Below, piece after piece: positions 41,129 through 47,556 of a DNA stretch of 47,556 nt. The DNA is from an uncultured Bacteroidales bacterium (GTDB lineage: Bacteria; Bacteroidota; Bacteroidia; Bacteroidales; WCHB1-69). The position numbers were made by a program, and so were the translations under genes. The stretch is taken from the NCBI GenBank assembly GCA_946409645.1, contig CAMJXE010000013.1, positions 1 through 47,556 of the forward strand, in the 5' to 3' direction. Numbering within the stretch: the first letter of the stretch is position 1; every line of letters starts with the position of its first letter. Below the pieces are notes generated by a model, which saw nothing but the letters and a program-made list of their open reading frames with translations, was not told where the DNA came from and searched no databases.

Positions 41129-43589
41129 ACCTATTGCACGCTTTGCAGATAACCTTTTTCGCATCTTCGTTTTCTAAGATGCAAGTCGGCAGTTTATCTA
41201 CCAGACCGCAGAGGCGTGATGGGTTCTTCTCCGCAGCAAGTTTTACGGCTTTGGTGAAAAGTCCGCTGAGATAGGTCTCTTCGCGGTGGGCAGCTAACGA
41301 CACGTAAGAGAAGATGAAGTCTTCAGAAATGGTCGGATCGTCCAAGAACGGGGTCATCAACGACAATGAATACATGTAATCGTAACGTTTGTTAAAGTAG
41401 GAGGCCAGTTTGAAAGCATTCTTCCAACTATCCATCTTGTCGTTACGTATCTCTTTGATTTTCTGATAAGTGTTGTTCAGTAAAGCGGTGTTTTCGGTGT
41501 TTGCTGGCAGCGTATCCAAGTAGTTGATGATTTTGAACTGATACTCCAAGTTGAGGCTGTTCACACGATCTTTCGGGATGGTGGGAATGCTGTATAGACG
41601 ATCGATGGCCGCTTGCGTTTTGGCAATGTCGCTCGTGGAATTGATTGTAGCGGCCAATACATCGCTCACCGTGGTGTTGTAGAGTAGTAACTGGTTGTTA
41701 GTGTTTAGGTTATAGATTTTTGTCATCTGATCTGCCATGGCGGGAGTCAGTTTGGAACTCTTATAGTATTGGGCATACAGTTTGTTGTTAAGCAGTGTTT
41801 GGAACTCTTTCTTGAATGGAATTTCCATTTTTTCAAGTGAAGAAGAAGAGAATTTGCCTTTCTCCACTTGTTGAAGGATGTAGTTTTCCACAGACATTGC
41901 GAAACCGAGATTTTTAGGGTTCTTTATTGCATTGTTGAATTTCCAAAGGGCAAAAGCTTCTTCGTCGGCGGGAGTTTCTGCGTAATAAGTCACTGTCTGG
42001 CGAAGTTCAATTGTGCGTAAGGGTGCCAGATAACCTGAGTCGAGAGCCTTTGCGGCATAGCGGTTATATTGGCGCAACTCTTTAGCAGCTTCCTCCAATG
42101 ACTTGAAACTCAAGTCGTAATATTCTTCGTGTTGGGTGATTTTCTGCTTGAATTCCTCCCAACAATAGTCATAAACCACCTTGATTTCAGTGCCAGGGAA
42201 ATAGCGTTGCAAATCCTTCTTGATGGAGGCGACGCGCTTTTCTTGGATGGTTTTGTAGGCAGGATCTTGATAGTAATCGGGAGAAATATGGGAAATCAGT
42301 TCCACACTGTTCACCTTGAAAGGAGGCAAAGAGGGATCTTTCTTGTCCAAGTTGAAACCAGCAGCAGTGTAATCGGTCTTTTTCGCATCATACGGGAAGC
42401 TGAGAACCACGGAGCCATCCTCAGGCGAAATCACCCATTCCCCGGTGCTTTTGATACCGGTTTCGTCCTTCACAAAGTTAATCTTCTCCACATAGTCGGC
42501 TCCTTTGCTCTCGATACGCTTGCCCATAATGGCGCGGCATACACGGTTGCCCTCCTTCAGGACTAACACCACGATATCCAGATGTTTATTGTCATCGACA
42601 TTGTCCGGAAGATTACCGATTTTGGCAATGAGTTTGCCGGATTTGAGGTTGGCGTTCTCGTTGGCGGCCATGAGTTTCTCGAAAGTGATGGGTTTGGTGA
42701 CCGTGCCACGATGGTAGAGATCGTAATCTACCTGATGGTTGTCGCATTCATACTGACCCTCTTGGATAATGTCGATGACGATGGCGTCGCCTTCCTTGCC
42801 GATTAAACGTTTCAGTTCCTTGTAATTATCGCAGTTGAGGTAGATTTCACCATTTTTGTTCACAGAAACATATTCCGAAAGCACTTCCAAAGCCGGTTCA
42901 GATGCACATTTTTTGCACACCTTTTCGTCATAACCTTTTAATCCAGCCTGCCCTTTGGTGTAGGGAACATCCTTTTCATTGAATCCTGCTTTGTAATGGT
43001 TGAAAGCTCGGTCGTTGGTCAGTACGAGCGAAATGTACATGCTTTTCATAGCGGCATCGGTGTTGTAGCCGAAGCCCATATAGGTGTATTGTTCGTTCAG
43101 CATCACATCGGCGGTTTTCACATTTTTCAGGATAGATTGCACGAGCGAGAGGCAGAGATCGTAGTAGGAATACTCGGTCTCTCCCATGTATGCTTTCGCT
43201 TTCGCAATTAGCTCTTCACCGTTCCCTGCGAGTCCGTATTTGCGAAGCCGGAAGAAAGTGGTCTTGTAAGGTGCGTTGTTTTCCAAGGTTTTTTCGTCTT
43301 TAAAAGCTTGGAAGTCAGCCTGGAATTGTGCCGTGGAATCCAAGTCAATGTCATGTTTCAATTTGGGAACATAGCGGAATTCGGCGCGAGCCAGGTCCAC
43401 CATGTCGGTGAAACATTGATACAGAATTTTCTCGTCATAGTTGTTTGGCGCAAAATTCCGCACATATTTGGCATTTTCCTTCAATGAAACAGGATCGAAT
43501 TTGCTATATTGGTTTTCCGTCTGGGCAAATAATAAAACATTGAAAAACAACAATATAGAAATAGTTGAAAGGGTAGATTTTATATTCAT
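41127..43589 (-). CDS. Large secreted protein of unknown function
   Basis: 820 residues. Signal peptide MNIKSTLSTISILLFFNVLLFAQ. No lipobox, T9SS tail or membrane helix. The mature protein is mostly charged and helical, with CKKC at 225-228, CKAC at 815-818, and a middle region of alternating strands around NGEIYLNCDNYKELKRLIG. The C-terminal third (NTNNQLLLYNTTVSDVLAATI onward) looks helical-repeat-like. I do not recognise a family. The closing CKAC with nothing after it but NR is notable. Own promoter upstream; probably periplasmic. Confidence 0.75.
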   Translation of the reverse strand: MNIKSTLSTISILLFFNVLLFAQTENQYSKFDPVSLKENAKYVRNFAPNNYDEKILYQCFTDMVDLARAEFRYVPKLKHDIDLDSTAQFQADFQAFKDEKTLENNAPYKTTFFRLRKYGLAGNGEELIAKAKAYMGETEYSYYDLCLSLVQSILKNVKTADVMLNEQYTYMGFGYNTDAAMKSMYISLVLTNDRAFNHYKAGFNEKDVPYTKGQAGLKGYDEKVCKKCASEPALEVLSEYVSVNKNGEIYLNCDNYKELKRLIGKEGDAIVIDIIQEGQYECDNHQVDYDLYHRGTVTKPITFEKLMAANENANLKSGKLIAKIGNLPDNVDDNKHLDIVVLVLKEGNRVCRAIMGKRIESKGADYVEKINFVKDETGIKSTGEWVISPEDGSVVLSFPYDAKKTDYTAAGFNLDKKDPSLPPFKVNSVELISHISPDYYQDPAYKTIQEKRVASIKKDLQRYFPGTEIKVVYDYCWEEFKQKITQHEEYYDLSFKSLEEAAKELRQYNRYAAKALDSGYLAPLRTIELRQTVTYYAETPADEEAFALWKFNNAIKNPKNLGFAMSVENYILQQVEKGKFSSSSLEKMEIPFKKEFQTLLNNKLYAQYYKSSKLTPAMADQMTKIYNLNTNNQLLLYNTTVSDVLAATINSTSDIAKTQAAIDRLYSIPTIPKDRVNSLNLEYQFKIINYLDTLPANTENTALLNNTYQKIKEIRNDKMDSWKNAFKLASYFNKRYDYMYSLSLMTPFLDDPTISEDFIFSYVSLAAHREETYLSGLFTKAVKLAAEKNPSRLCGLVDKLPTCILENEDAKKVICKACNR

Positions 43590-43623
43590 AACTTAAATTT
43601 TTAATACTCACATTTTAATTTAG

Positions 43624-43631
43624 CAAATGTA
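43624..43631 (-). promoter_or_regulatory. -7 promoter box for the large secreted protein
   Basis: TACATTTG on the minus strand matches TAnnTTTG, 35 bases before the ATG at 43589. Confidence 0.55.
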
Positions 43632-43683
43632 CAAAAATTCATAATTAACACGTTGTAGTTGATTTTTTTTTCGAAATAATTAT

Positions 43684-43769
43684 GACGAGGGACATGAGAC
43701 GAAAGATGTGAGTAGTGGGATGGGTATCCCGAACACTAAATATCGAAAGTCAAACATCATACGTCAAAA
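43684..43769. repeat. Opposed heptad arrays upstream of typA
   Basis: Left: GACGAGG, GACATGA, GACGAAA, GATGTGA, GTAGTGG, GATGGGT at exact 7-base steps (43684-43725). Right: GTCAAAC, ATCATAC, GTCAAAA (43749-43769), which read as GAC/GAT heptads on the other strand. Between them is GGGTATCCC and a short spacer. Ends seven bases before the typA promoter box. Confidence 0.6.
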
Positions 43770-43775
43770 AAAATG

Positions 43776-43783
43776 TATCTTTG
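43776..43783 (+). promoter_or_regulatory. -7 promoter box for typA
   Basis: TATCTTTG followed by CA, 26 bases before the ATG at 43809. It lies inside the frame extension that would start at 43773, ruling out that start. Confidence 0.65.
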
Positions 43784-43808
43784 CAGGTTTTTATTAAAAA
43801 TACGTAAA

Positions 43809-45623
43809 ATGCAGAATATCAGGAATATCGCCATTATTGCACACGTTGATCATGGCAAAACTACCCTCGTGGACAGAATTTTATACCAGTCTCATCTCTT
43901 TCGTGAGAACCAACAAGTGCAGGATTTGGTGTTAGATAACAATGATTTGGAGAGGGAACGCGGTATTACAATTTTGTCCAAGAATGTTTCCGTAAGATAT
44001 AAAGGAGTGAAAATCAATGTGATAGATACTCCTGGACACAGTGACTTCGGTGGTGAGGTGGAGCGCGTGCTTAATATGGCCGATGGCGTTCTCCTTGTGG
44101 TGGATGCTTTCGAAGGTCCTATGCCTCAAACTCGATTTGTGACGCAAAAGGCTATCGAATTAGGTCTTAAGCCCATTGTCGTTATCAACAAAGTCGATAA
44201 ACCGAATTGTCATCCCGACCTCGCGCAAGAGGCTGTTTTCGAGTTGATGTTTAATCTCGGAGCAACCGACGAACAGTTGGATTTCCCGACTGTCTATGGC
44301 TCTGCCAAGAACGGTTGGATGGGCCCCGACTGGAATACGCCGACTTCCGACATTTCATACCTTTTAGATACCATCATCGAGAAAATCCCCGCACCGAAGG
44401 TAGAACCAGGCAACTTGCAGATGATGATTTCGTCCCTTGACTATTCTTCTTACGTGGGTCGTATTGCCGTGGGTCGTGTGAAACGCGGTACCATCCAGTG
44501 GGGTCAGAATGTCTCGCTGGTGAAACGAGACGGTACTGTCCAAACTTCCAAGATTAAGGAATTGTACGTGTTTGAGGGACTTGGCAAGGAAAAATACAAA
44601 AATCCTGTGGAAGCTGGCGAGATTTGCGCCCTGCTCGGCTTAGATGACTTCGAAATCGGTGATACCGTGGCTGATTTCGAGAATCCTGAGCAGCTGCCGC
44701 CCATCAAGGTTGATGAGCCGACCATGAGCATGTTGTTCACTATCAATAACTCTCCGTTCTTTGGAAAGGAGGGCAAATACGTCACTTCCAGACACTTGCG
44801 TGACCGTCTTTTCGCCGAACTGGAGAAGAACTTGGCTATGCGCATCGAGGAGACCGACTCTCCCGACCGCCTCAACGTCTTCGGACGCGGCATTCTTCAC
44901 CTCTCCATCCTCATTGAGACGATGCGTCGTGAAGGTTACGAGATGCAAGTAGGTCAGCCTCAGGTGATTATCAAGGAAATTGATGGACAAAAGTGCGAAC
45001 CCGTAGAGCAATTGACCGTGTTAGTACCCGAGGAGATGTCGAGTCGTGTCATTGACTATGTATCCAGGAAAAAGGGCGAATTGATGTCGATGGATACGGT
45101 GAACGACCGCGTGCATTTGAACTTTATGATTCCTTCGCGCGGTTTGATTGGTTTGAGCAACCAGTTGTTGACCGCCACTGAGGGCGAGGCTATCATTTCG
45201 CACCGATTTGTTGAGTTCCAGCCGTGGAAGGGCGAGATAGCCGGTCGTCATGCCGGTTCGCTCATCGCGATGGAGACGGGTCAAGCGTACGCCTACTCTC
45301 TGAACAAGCTGCAAGACCGTGGTCGTTTCTTCATTGAACCGAACGATCAAGTCTATGCTGGACAAATCATTGGCGAGCACATCCGTCAGGGAGACTTGGT
45401 GATTAACGTCTGTAAATCTAAGAAGTTGTCGAACATGCGTGCTGCCGGTTCCGACGAAAAGTTGGTGCTTGCTCCCGCTATAAAGTATTCGTTGGAACAG
45501 TACATGGAATTCATCGCCAAAGACGAATATTTGGAGATTACCCCGCAGAGTTTGCGTGTGCGCAAGATTATTTTGGACGAAACCGAACGCAAACGCGCCG
45601 AAAAGCGCAATTCTGAAAACTAA
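43809..45623 (+). CDS. typA: GTP-binding translation/ribosome factor TypA/BipA
   Basis: 604 residues. Translational GTPase of the EF-G family that acts on the ribosome, including 50S assembly at low temperature or under stress. G1 is [15 protein letters not shown] at the N-terminus; switch I RGITIL, G3 [15 protein letters not shown]4 NKVDKP. EF-G-like domains follow, and the C-terminal BipA-specific domain includes [18 protein letters not shown] and ends KRAEKRN. Start as argued from the promoter position. The methyltransferase gene follows after three bases. Confidence 0.95.
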   Translation: MQNIRNIAIIAHVDHGKTTLVDRILYQSHLFRENQQVQDLVLDNNDLERERGITILSKNVSVRYKGVKINVIDTPGHSDFGGEVERVLNMADGVLLVVDAFEGPMPQTRFVTQKAIELGLKPIVVINKVDKPNCHPDLAQEAVFELMFNLGATDEQLDFPTVYGSAKNGWMGPDWNTPTSDISYLLDTIIEKIPAPKVEPGNLQMMISSLDYSSYVGRIAVGRVKRGTIQWGQNVSLVKRDGTVQTSKIKELYVFEGLGKEKYKNPVEAGEICALLGLDDFEIGDTVADFENPEQLPPIKVDEPTMSMLFTINNSPFFGKEGKYVTSRHLRDRLFAELEKNLAMRIEETDSPDRLNVFGRGILHLSILIETMRREGYEMQVGQPQVIIKEIDGQKCEPVEQLTVLVPEEMSSRVIDYVSRKKGELMSMDTVNDRVHLNFMIPSRGLIGLSNQLLTATEGEAIISHRFVEFQPWKGEIAGRHAGSLIAMETGQAYAYSLNKLQDRGRFFIEPNDQVYAGQIIGEHIRQGDLVINVCKSKKLSNMRAAGSDEKLVLAPAIKYSLEQYMEFIAKDEYLEITPQSLRVRKIILDETERKRAEKRNSEN

Positions 45624-45626
45624 AAC

Positions 45627-46442
45627 ATGCAAAAAGAGGTCTTTTTTGAGCATCTTTGCGAGGAATTGCACCAAAACCGCGCACTATATCCGTACTACAA
45701 GTTGACAGACGGATCCCCTTCGCGGCAGCAATTCCGCAAGGCCTACTTTATGCAACGATTGGAATATTTGGATCGTCACATTGACCTCAGTCAGAAACCC
45801 AAAATCTGGGATTGCGGATGCGGTTATGGCACTACGGGTTTCTACTTTGCGATGAAGGGACAACCCGTTTTTGGCACCACGTTGGAATATTACCCCGAGC
45901 AGTGGGAAGCTCGTCGTAAGTTCTGGAGTCAGTACGGTGACACGAGCCTCCTCACCTGTGAATACGCCAACCTTTTTGACCAAAACATAGAGGAGAACAG
46001 TTACGATTACATCATTTTGCAAGATACTCTGCATCACATTGAACCGTTGGACGATGCTTTGGCGATTTTTTACAAAGTCCTGAAACCCAATGGTAAATTG
46101 GTGCTGATAGAGGAAAATGGAGGATGTTTGTTTAAGCGAGGAATGCTTTTCCTGCAACGGGGGAACAACCGTGTCGTCACCGTTTATGATGATGTTTTGA
46201 AGAAGGAAGTGTTGATGGGCAACGAGAATATTCGTCCAGAGAAAGTTTGGCGCAAACACTTCAACAAAGCCGGTTTCAGAGTGGAAGAAGAGAGTCTGCA
46301 ATACATTCGTTTTCTGCCTTCTTGTAGCTTTAATGATGATAATCTGCAAAAAAATGTGGAAAAAGAGCAGAGGATATGGAGAAAAAATGCATTTTTGCGC
46401 CGCAATGCTTTTTGGGGTTTGAATATGGTGTTTAGGAAGTAG
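45627..46442 (+). CDS. Class I SAM-dependent methyltransferase
   Basis: 271 residues. Rossmann-fold methyltransferase with motif I IWDCGCGYGTTGFYFA (SAM glycine loop), acidic strand-2 end TLEYYPEQWEARR, motif IV YDYIILQDTLHHIEPLDDALA, and motif V LKPNGKLVLIEENGG. The DTLHHI loop resembles ubiquinone/menaquinone- and small-molecule-type methyltransferases. The C-terminal 70 residues are basic. Substrate unknown. Cotranscribed with typA (three-base gap); its stop codon opens a heptad array. Confidence 0.82.
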   Translation: MQKEVFFEHLCEELHQNRALYPYYKLTDGSPSRQQFRKAYFMQRLEYLDRHIDLSQKPKIWDCGCGYGTTGFYFAMKGQPVFGTTLEYYPEQWEARRKFWSQYGDTSLLTCEYANLFDQNIEENSYDYIILQDTLHHIEPLDDALAIFYKVLKPNGKLVLIEENGGCLFKRGMLFLQRGNNRVVTVYDDVLKKEVLMGNENIRPEKVWRKHFNKAGFRVEEESLQYIRFLPSCSFNDDNLQKNVEKEQRIWRKNAFLRRNAFWGLNMVFRK

Positions 46443-46461
46443 GCAATAGGCAATAGGCAAA
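46440..46461. repeat. AGGCAAT heptad array starting in a stop codon
   Basis: AGGCAAT twice and AGGCAAA at exact 7-base steps from 46441; the TAG stop of the methyltransferase gene is 46440-46442. Same unit as at 41115-41128. Confidence 0.65.
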
Positions 46462-46463
46462 TA

Positions 46464-46486
46464 GTAGAGGCGTATTGCATACGCCC
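46464..46486. repeat. GTAGAG-type palindrome upstream of sppA
   Basis: GTAGA followed by GGCGTAT, three-base loop, ATACGCC. It fits a widespread class of short intergenic palindromes beginning GTAGAG or GTAGGG (from memory), and resembles the element at 34576-34620 in its first bases. Confidence 0.6.
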
Positions 46487-46512
46487 AACCTCATTGAATT
46501 AAATTCATTATT

Positions 46513-47556
46513 ATGAACGAAAATATCGAACAACAACAGCAAAATTATCAACCAGAGACCAGATCGCGCAAGTTCTGGCGAGTGGTTCTTGGTTCTATGG
46601 TAGGCTTCGTGCTCGCCTCCATCATCACCTCTATCCTGGGCATCCTGATGTTCTTAGGAATGATCGCAACAGTCCAGAAAACCGCCTCTTCGGCCATGTC
46701 TTCTACTACGAATGTGAAAGACAACAGTGTCTTGTATGTGGATCTTTCCCCGAGTATCTCCGAACGTGCGGTGGATATCCCCTTCAGCTTCGGCGATTAT
46801 ATGGACGAAAGTTTGGGGTTGGACAACATCTTAACAGCTATCAAGGCAGCGGCAGGAGATGCCAAAATCAAAGGTATCTACCTGAAATCCCAAACAGTAT
46901 CTGCTTCGCCCGCATCTGCAAAGGCGATTCGTGATGCATTGATGGAGTTCAAGAAATCTGGCAAATTCATCTACGCGTACAGCGATGTTTATACTCAAAA
47001 CGGCTACTATATGGCTACGGTTGCCGACAAGGTTATGCTCAATCCCACTGGTGACATGAATTTCAGAGGTTATGCGTTCCAACTTATGTTCTATAAAAAC
47101 CTCATCGACAAAATGGATATTGATGTACAGATTTTCCGTCACGGACAGTTTAAGAGCGCCGTGGAACCTTATTTCTTGGATAAGATGAGCGAGGCGAACC
47201 GCGAGCAGATGTCCACATTAGCCAACTCCTTATGGGCGGTTTTCGTGCAAGATGTCGCGAAAGCTCGTAAAATATCTGTAGAACAGCTGAATAACATTGC
47301 CGACAGCTTGTTATGCTCCTCTCCGCAAGAGGCTTTAAACCTGAAATTGGTTGATAAGTTGGCTTATCCCGATGAGGCCGAGAAGATGATCAAGACAAAA
47401 CTGAATTTGAGCGACAAAGATAATATTAACTATGTGACTATCAGCAAATACGCAAAATCTATTAAACCAAAAGAGGGGAATACTAATAAAGTAGCGGTGA
47501 TCTATGCCTACGGTAGTATCTCCGATGGCAAGGGCGATGGTGATCGTGGTATCTAT
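46513..47556 (+). CDS. sppA: Signal peptide peptidase SppA, long form (3' end cut off)
   Basis: The first 348 residues are present; the gene runs past the right edge. A cytoplasmic N-terminal tail, one membrane helix at about 24-52 (VVLGSMVGFVLASIITSIL), then the SppA N-terminal protease domain: VLYVDLSPSISER, DILTAI-type helix, and IFRHGQFKSAVEPYF with Lys214, the expected general-base lysine of the Ser/Lys dyad. The nucleophile serine lies in the second domain, outside the window. It degrades cleaved signal peptides in the inner membrane. The long (67K, about 590 residue) form is inferred from spacing. Confidence 0.9.
   Translation, partial: MNENIEQQQQNYQPETRSRKFWRVVLGSMVGFVLASIITSILGILMFLGMIATVQKTASSAMSSTTNVKDNSVLYVDLSPSISERAVDIPFSFGDYMDESLGLDNILTAIKAAAGDAKIKGIYLKSQTVSASPASAKAIRDALMEFKKSGKFIYAYSDVYTQNGYYMATVADKVMLNPTGDMNFRGYAFQLMFYKNLIDKMDIDVQIFRHGQFKSAVEPYFLDKMSEANREQMSTLANSLWAVFVQDVAKARKISVEQLNNIADSLLCSSPQEALNLKLVDKLAYPDEAEKMIKTKLNLSDKDNINYVTISKYAKSIKPKEGNTNKVAVIYAYGSISDGKGDGDRGIY

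Noticed and set aside
43773-43808. N-terminal extension of TypA
   Set aside because: It begins before the -7 promoter box at 43776, so it cannot be in the transcript; [18 protein letters not shown] is the normal start.
1-47556. CRISPR array, prophage, insertion sequence, rRNA or tRNA
   Set aside because: No regularly spaced long direct repeats, no transposase or phage genes, and no TTCRA-loop cloverleaf seen on either strand.

Overview
The window looks like chromosome of a Bacteroidetes bacterium, most likely order Bacteroidales. The evidence is a recurring upstream motif TAnnTTTG (the Bacteroidetes -7 promoter element; TATTTTTG, TATCTTTG and TACTTTTG are all seen), a secreted protein with a type IX secretion (T9SS) sorting tail, lipoproteins with Bacteroidetes-style lipoboxes, scarce Shine-Dalgarno sites, and gene families usual for the group (DUF1015, YitT, TPR-ribH neighbours). 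I see no phage, insertion sequence, CRISPR array, rRNA or tRNA.

Layout. 1-941 holds the membrane half of an ABC exporter cut by the window edge. 1125-2033 is a hicBA toxin-antitoxin pair followed by a lipoprotein. 2077-7535 holds rimO, two small lipoproteins, a MORN-repeat protein and a LysM lytic transglycosylase. 7608-9131 is a polysaccharide flippase. 9170-12755 (minus) is a unit of PASTA protein, T9SS protein and exonuclease. 12982-19759 (plus) is a surface-polysaccharide cluster: opine-dehydrogenase-like enzyme, flippase, TupA-like ATP-grasp enzyme, a Wzy-like polymerase fused to a GT4 glycosyltransferase, and a GT2 glycosyltransferase. 19756-22505 holds an outer-membrane protein, corA, a retropepsin-like protein and ruvC. 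22506-23272 is the only long non-coding gap; it contains a rod-shaped structured RNA of about 200 nt resembling 6S RNA, two terminators and possible gene remnants.

23273-30090 holds a lipoprotein aldo/keto reductase with ferredoxin-like clusters, an N-terminal transketolase half without its partner, an LptF/LptG-type permease, a GT4 and dxs. 30095-35867 (minus) is housekeeping: trmH, an HU protein, fmt, ribH, a TPR protein, fabD and metK. 36074-39948 (plus) holds DUF1015, a glycosyltransferase, YitT and ispE. 39976-43589 (minus) holds an RluD-type pseudouridine synthase and a large secreted protein of unknown function. 43809-47556 holds typA, a methyltransferase and the start of sppA.

The least expected signals lie between genes. 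Short arrays with a 7-base period recur at five places and in three of them include a stop codon. Two palindromes begin GTAGAG, and there are two other REP-like elements. The structured RNA and the C7 tract at the Wzy-GT junction are the best candidates for follow-up. All functional calls come from reading motifs; no database search was run.
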